Source of the DNA: Azadirachta indica
Taxonomy: Eukaryota; Streptophyta; Magnoliopsida; Sapindales; Meliaceae
NCBI GenBank assembly: GCA_022749755.1
Contig: CM040447.1
Span: 2,688,545 to 2,752,544, forward strand
Direction of reading: 5' to 3'
Length of the DNA: 64,000 nt
Positions 59,101-64,000 of the stretch are shown in pieces (position 1 is the first letter of the stretch; each line of letters starts with the position of its first letter). The position numbers were made by a program, and so were the translations under genes. The notes under the pieces were generated by a model. The model ran no database searches and had not been told where the DNA came from. It saw nothing but the letters and a program-made list of their open reading frames with translations.

Positions 59101-60658
59101 AGAGTTTGTTAGGCTTTAAAATTAATTTAAAGGAAAGAGATTGTTATTTTGAGAAGTAATTAATATTAATTATGGTAATGAGCATTAATATGACGTTGAT
59201 TAATTCGATGCAAACGATTAATTATTTAAATAATTATTTTATTCTAATTTGTTTTATAATTTAATATATTTTATTATATTTTTATATTTAAAAAATATTA
59301 ATATTATTTAGAATAAAATTGGTTAATATTTAGATAAATAATATTAAAAAATATATTAAACTGTTGAAGTGAATACATATTATTAAATGAATAATTTATT
59401 CAATAAATAAATAGAATTTAGGTTAATTTAAAATATATTATATCTTTATTTCACACAATATGAATACAACATACTCATTTGAATTGTGATGTCTAATTCA
59501 TGAAATTTTAACCATATATTTTTTATAATATTATGTGTGATTATATTATCACAAGTTAGAGAAAAAAACGTCGAACAAAAGGACAAAAAAAACGAAGATC
59601 CTATGTTTAGTACATGCAAAATTAGTTGAGATAACGCACGGGCCCCCAAAAGTAATCTTGGGCCCACATTTTAATAAGACAAAGAAAACAAATTTCTATC
59701 TCCCGAACATCCATGGGATGACATGCGATAAGTTTTTTAAACCTAAAAAATATTTGATAATTTTTTTGTAACATAATTCAAATTAATACTTTATTACTTA
59801 ATTTCAAATATTTTTGTTTAGCTAAATATTATCAAATAAATATTTTTATATTATATTATTAATTTTAATATTAAGGTAAAATTAAAAATATTAATCAATT
59901 AACACAAATTAATTTATTTTTAATAGTAAAATATCACTATCAAATAGACTTTCTTTTAAATAATTTTAATTAGTTAATTCTTTCCATGGAAGTATATATT
60001 TATTAATTTTAGTAAACAAAGTTATTTTACATATTTTACAATTAAATTAAATTAAAATTGATAATTTTTTGGTTTATTTTTTCTAAATTAATTCGGTCCA
60101 ATCTAGTGCTACGTCAAATGCAACACAGAATTATAGCCAGCCCCATTAAATCCCATTTCATTATTATATCCTATTTTACATTTTACAATCTTATTCAATA
60201 CAATTCGGATATCTAATAAGATCATGATAGCTAAAGAATAATTAAAGGCTGGGTGGTAGGAATACACTTCTCTTGAAGGATTATGTTTGGTCATATTTTA
60301 TAATAGAACTTTTCATCTATGTTGTGGAAATTTTCTATTTACCGTATGAACAGATTCGTTGTACTCAAATATATAGGGTGTATTATAATATGAGCATATA
60401 TTTGGGGTATACTATAATTATTATATCTAAAGTTTTAGTAGATATCTGATATAAATATTAGTGAATTATAAAGTTGTAATACTTAAAATAATGCTAAAAT
60501 TCACAGTATTTTGTCTAATATAAATACAAAATATCTGAACTATACTATATTTGGATCAATACAAAAACTAGTCTAAACAAACAAAAATGTTTTCCTTAAA
60601 AGTAAAAAAAAAAAAAGAGCTAACATGCAAGTAATCCAAACTTATCCAAACAAATAGA
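56167..60658. other. AT-rich intergenic DNA with simple repeats
   Basis: No genes are recognised. Simple tracts include poly-T (58206-58219, 58575-58598), (AT)n at 58662-58680, ggta repeats near 58710-58722 and an A-rich run at 58849-58882. The 73-codon open frame at 58783-59004 contains this poly-A as poly-Lys and is not credible as a gene. Confidence 0.6.
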
Positions 60659-60659
60659 T

Positions 60660-60691
<32 letters not shown>

Positions 60692-60726
60692 AGGAAAGAG
60701 AGAGAGAGAGAGAGAGAAAGAAAGAA
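60659..60726. repeat. (GAAA)n(GA)n microsatellite
   Basis: Seven or so aaag tetranucleotides are followed by aaggaaag, a pure (ag)n run and further aaag units. It is a compound polypurine microsatellite upstream of the Mutator-like element. Confidence 0.95.
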
Positions 60727-60967
60727 TACGATGATTGAGAGGGAAATGCATAAAACTAATAAGCCCACTTTGTATCTAAGCATATGCAGGCTTAAAAAAA
60801 AGATGAGATATAAAGTGATTACAATTATGACTTTTAATGCACGATATTTATAAAGCGAATACACCCATTACTTAGTGGGATTCTCATTCTCATTCCCATT
60901 CCCATTCCAGTTATAATCACTAGTCAATCAAAGCAAAGCCTAGCTGTTGCTCTTATTTATATCCCAA

Positions 60968-63301
60968 GGTAAATTTTCACATACCTCCTCTAATATTTGA
61001 CAAAATCACATTTAATTGCCATGTTTCGGTTTATTAACACTTACCCCCCCTAGCGTTAATTAACGGATTTATTATTGATCGTCAGTTGACGGCTAAGATA
61101 GTAGTTACGTCGTACTAAAATGCGAAGGGATAATAATATTTACGTCCCTAAATGCTTATAAAATAATAAATCCGGTCATGGTTTTAACAATATCAATATT
61201 TTAGCCCTCAATTGTAATAGGGTGGCCATACAAATAAATGGGTCGTGTCAATTAAAGTATTATAAAATTATATATTAACCTGAGAACAACTTACTTATTA
61301 TTCGTATCAAGAGTTTAAAATTCAAATATTTATTTGATAAATAGATGACGTAATTTGAGTTGTCAACCTATTTGTTAATAGAATAATTTTGTTGCTAATT
61401 GAACATGATTCGTTTAACTTAGTTAACATAATTTATATTCAGTGATTGAACTTCTTTACTCTAATAATGCAAAAATTATTTGTTTAACTCATTTATTTGG
61501 CAAATTATAATTTTATTATTAAAATATTTAAACTCAAATCACCTAATTAAAATAGTATATAATATAAGTGAAAAAAATATAATAGATAAAGATTCCATCC
61601 AAGTCAACCAAATTATTCAAGTACAAGAATTTCAAAATTTACAAAAATATTAGATAATTTTAATTATTTCAAAGAACAATATATTTTATAGGAGTAATAA
61701 ACGAGCTTCTTGATTACAATGACATAATTATCGTGTCTTTAAAGAGTTGGTAGGTTTATGAGACTAAACTCTGGAAATGAACAACTAATAAATGGGTGGT
61801 ACAAACATAACATTAATAATCATATGGACTTAAGCCAACTTGAATTTTTAAATTTTGTGTCAGGCTAGTGTTGAATTCGTAGCTCATATCTTAAATTTCT
61901 ATCCCTGCTGATACTTTGTTAAAGCATTGTAAAGATACAAATAAATTGTTATTCTTACCGATATTTTGTTAAAGCATAGTAAAGATACAAAGGGTATGGC
62001 ACTTAAGGGTAGGGACTGAATTATTAAAATCAAGCAATTTTGTTATAATTCATTATTTAGTCAACGTTTAGGCACAAAAATGTTATTATTCCAAAACCGA
62101 AACTACAATTTCTAGCAAGTTTCTAAGCGCACAGAGTAAAAAGCTGAGAATGCAGAAACAACTGGAACTTCTCCACCAGCGCCTCATTTCCCTTTCTCTT
62201 CCATGGCCGTCAGTTTCTCAATATTTCGTCTGATGCTTACAGTTGCTGTTTTATTTATTTATCTTGGTGTTGCAGAGATTGAAGGTCCCGAGGGGACCTC
62301 AATTTTCCACTGCAATATCGATAATGGAGGTTGAGTTTGCCTGATTTCCTCCAGAGGTGAGTACCATTTTTGCGAATTAGATTTAAACAAGTATAATCGG
62401 TGTTTCAATTGATGGGTAGTTCGTAGTTTCGGGTGCAAAATTTTTCTCTGAAAGGCATTTTAGGAATCTTGTATTGTGACTCATATGTACTTGAGTGATT
62501 GTTTGGATGGTCTGTGACTGTTGAATTGTTAACCTCGAGGAACTAGCAATGCAAAATTGGAGCAAAATTGCAAGTGAAATTGTCATATTTTTACAGTGTC
62601 ACTAGAATTGGAATATGTATTGTAGGTTATCTTCCTCAAGAAATTATGAACTGTTAACTTGATTGCCAAACCTAAAGGTTCAATCCATGGTATAAAAATA
62701 CTGTAATAGGGTTTTTTTTTTTCTTTAATTTTTTTTAGCTTTTTTGGTGTTTTGGCAATGTGAAACAGTGTTTTGTTGGAAGCTTCTTTTCTATTTTTGT
62801 TGTTTGCAGCTGATAAACCTGTCAGGAGCTAGCAATAGAAAATTGGAGCTAACTCTAAGTCTGTAATTTGAAATTTCTTGCATTTTTATTTTGGCTCCTT
62901 TGTTGCATTTTGCAGCAAACAGTTTGTCACTGGGATTGGAAAAGGGGTTATAGATGGATGAGCTTTTGGTCTCTTTTTAGCTGTAATTTGGAGGGTATTT
63001 TAGTCATTTCTGGTTTTTTGGCATTACCCAAGTTGCTTTTTCATTTCCACATTTCATGCTGACAACAAATCCCTAATACTAGGTATATTTTGATTTTGGC
63101 GACTCGGAGGAAAGCTCAGTCTGTGCAGGAGCCAGATTTATCCATGTAAGGGTATTTTGGTAATCTGACCGAAAAGTAACTTTTCCTAACGGCCAACACT
63201 TCTGTTAACTAACACCAGGGGGGTAAGTGCTAATTATTCAAAATATTCTATCTAAATATTGTTTTTGATCAAACATCAGGGGAGGTATGTGAAAGTCACC
63301 C
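60968..63301. mobile_element. Mutator-like non-autonomous element (possible Pack-MULE)
   Basis: The left end begins GGTAAATTTTCACATACC. The reverse complement of the right end begins GGGTGACTTTCACATACC. Similarity continues inward for about 100 bases (cctcc, gtttga/atttga, cacttacccccc, gttaattaacgg/gttagttaacag). Flanking tatatcccaa (60958-60967) and tatgtcccaa (63302-63311) form a 9-10-bp target duplication with one change, as expected for Mutator-like elements. No transposase is present. The interior at 62140-62360 is richer in GC and exon-like, which suggests captured host DNA. Confidence 0.72.
62101..62360 (+). other. Exon-like GC-richer segment inside the Mutator-like element
   Basis: A short frame starts at an ATG at 62151 with MQKQLELLHQRLISLSLPWP and stops soon after. 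A possible intron (gtcagt to ttgcag, 62207-62275) and a donor-like aggtgagt at 62353 are visible. The product family is not recognised. It may be a captured 5' exon or an untranslated leader. No continuous protein can be supported. Confidence 0.3.
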
Positions 63302-63451
63302 TATGTCCCAAATGGTTGGTGGGTCCTATCCCATTACTCAATTGACATTATAAATTAAAAAAAAATAAAAATTTATTCAATTGCTTTCTATGGAAACACT
63401 TGCTGGTGCTACCACCTTTTCTTTCTTTCATGCTGAATTTTCATTTTGCAG

Positions 63452-63740
63452 CAGCTGTCATGGCTAAAGCAGGTACACATCTGTACTTTCATTTCTGTGA
63501 TCTTTTGATTTGGTTTGTTCTGTTTTATTTCATGGTGGTCTTTTTCTGTTCGGAATTAGGATGCTTGGCTCATTACATTACACATAATTTCTTTCTTACT
63601 GTTTGATTAAATTCAGATAAATAGATATCCTCTGACTTCCAAGTCTCTGTAACCTGGTGTTGCTGTATATTCAGAAAAACAGAAGATTGAAAGTTACACT
63701 TGCCCACAGCCAAAGGGGCAATTTATTTTAGAGGTTTAAA
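63452..63740 (+). other. Possible small exons near the right edge
   Basis: A block beginning after ttttgcag near 63453 contains ATGGCTAAAGCAG and is followed by gtacac. A second block after a tattcag (63669-63675) reads on in frame as KQKIESYTCPQPKGQFILE. Splicing the two would give about 26 residues starting MAKA. A third acceptor-like ttgcag lies at 63773-63778. I do not recognise the product. It could be a short coding gene, a leader of a gene running off the window, or chance. Confidence 0.25.
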
Positions 63741-64000
63741 TACTTGATGGTGTTTTCTGTGTTTGCTTTGGTTGCAGATAACTTGTTGGATTTTGAGTCA
63801 TAGTACTTTTCAGAAGATACTTGTTTGTATTAATAAAAGCATAGGATAAGACAGAAGGAACTGTTTTGACCATGGATAAAGCATTAATGGCCTTTTCCAT
63901 TTTGAAGATATATATGAACACACACATTGTGTATGTGAATAATGTTGAATACTGGACGAAAAATCCATGAAAACTCAAAGTTGGAAAATCTCATCAATTA

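Noticed and set aside
60568..60864. 98-codon minus-strand frame rich in Leu, Ser and Phe
   Set aside because: It is produced by translating the GAAA/GA microsatellite and adjacent AT-rich DNA.

Overview
The window is AT-rich plant nuclear DNA, most likely from a eudicot. The evidence is one intact intronless L-type lectin receptor kinase, initiator-Met-tRNA primed LTR retrotransposons, and CACTA transposons whose genes carry plant-specific DUF4218, DUF4216 and Ulp1-like domains. No species is assigned. There are no bacterial-style operons, no CRISPR arrays, and I recognised no tRNA or rRNA genes. Almost everything is nested transposable-element sequence. The only clearly intact protein-coding gene is the receptor kinase at 24271-26298 on the minus strand.

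The architecture is a set of nested boxes. An outer CACTA element starts before base 1 and ends at 53806. Its decayed plus-strand transposase runs from 586 to 3780 and resumes in the same reading frame at 46465. Between the two halves lies a 42.7 kb insertion (3781-46461) bounded by matching CACTA inverted ends and a 3-bp target duplication (cgg/cag). The right third of this inner element holds its own minus-strand genes: a decayed TNP2 transposase (44276-40909) and an Ulp1-type accessory gene (40626-36560). Its left two thirds hold a Tat/Athila-like Ty3 remnant (about 4190-7600), a tandem duplication of a receptor-kinase block (unit 1 about 7600-22095, unit 2 about 22096-30235), a truncated second CACTA end with an Ulp1 fragment (30240-32089), and another broken Ty3 element (32090-36330).

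Each receptor-kinase unit contains a short conserved open frame of about 100 codons, then a minus-strand kinase copy, then Ty3 debris. The copy in unit 1 is a pseudogene with a large internal deletion. The copy in unit 2 is intact. Unit 1 is further expanded by a roughly 0.9-kb tandem repeat and by a Ty1/copia element (10343-14482) with 5-bp target duplications.

A fairly complete Ty3 chromovirus (47047-52931) sits in an exon of the outer CACTA element's second gene. Beyond 53806 the DNA is AT-rich intergenic sequence with a fold-back element (about 55642-56166), microsatellites, and a 2.3-kb Mutator-like element (60968-63301). That element has inverted ends, a 9-10-bp target duplication and a GC-richer, exon-like interior. 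Possible small exons at the right edge are uncertain.

The most unusual point is that a host receptor kinase, with an apparently functional reading frame, lies within the boundaries of a CACTA transposon. It was either carried in by that transposon or acquired by it afterwards.
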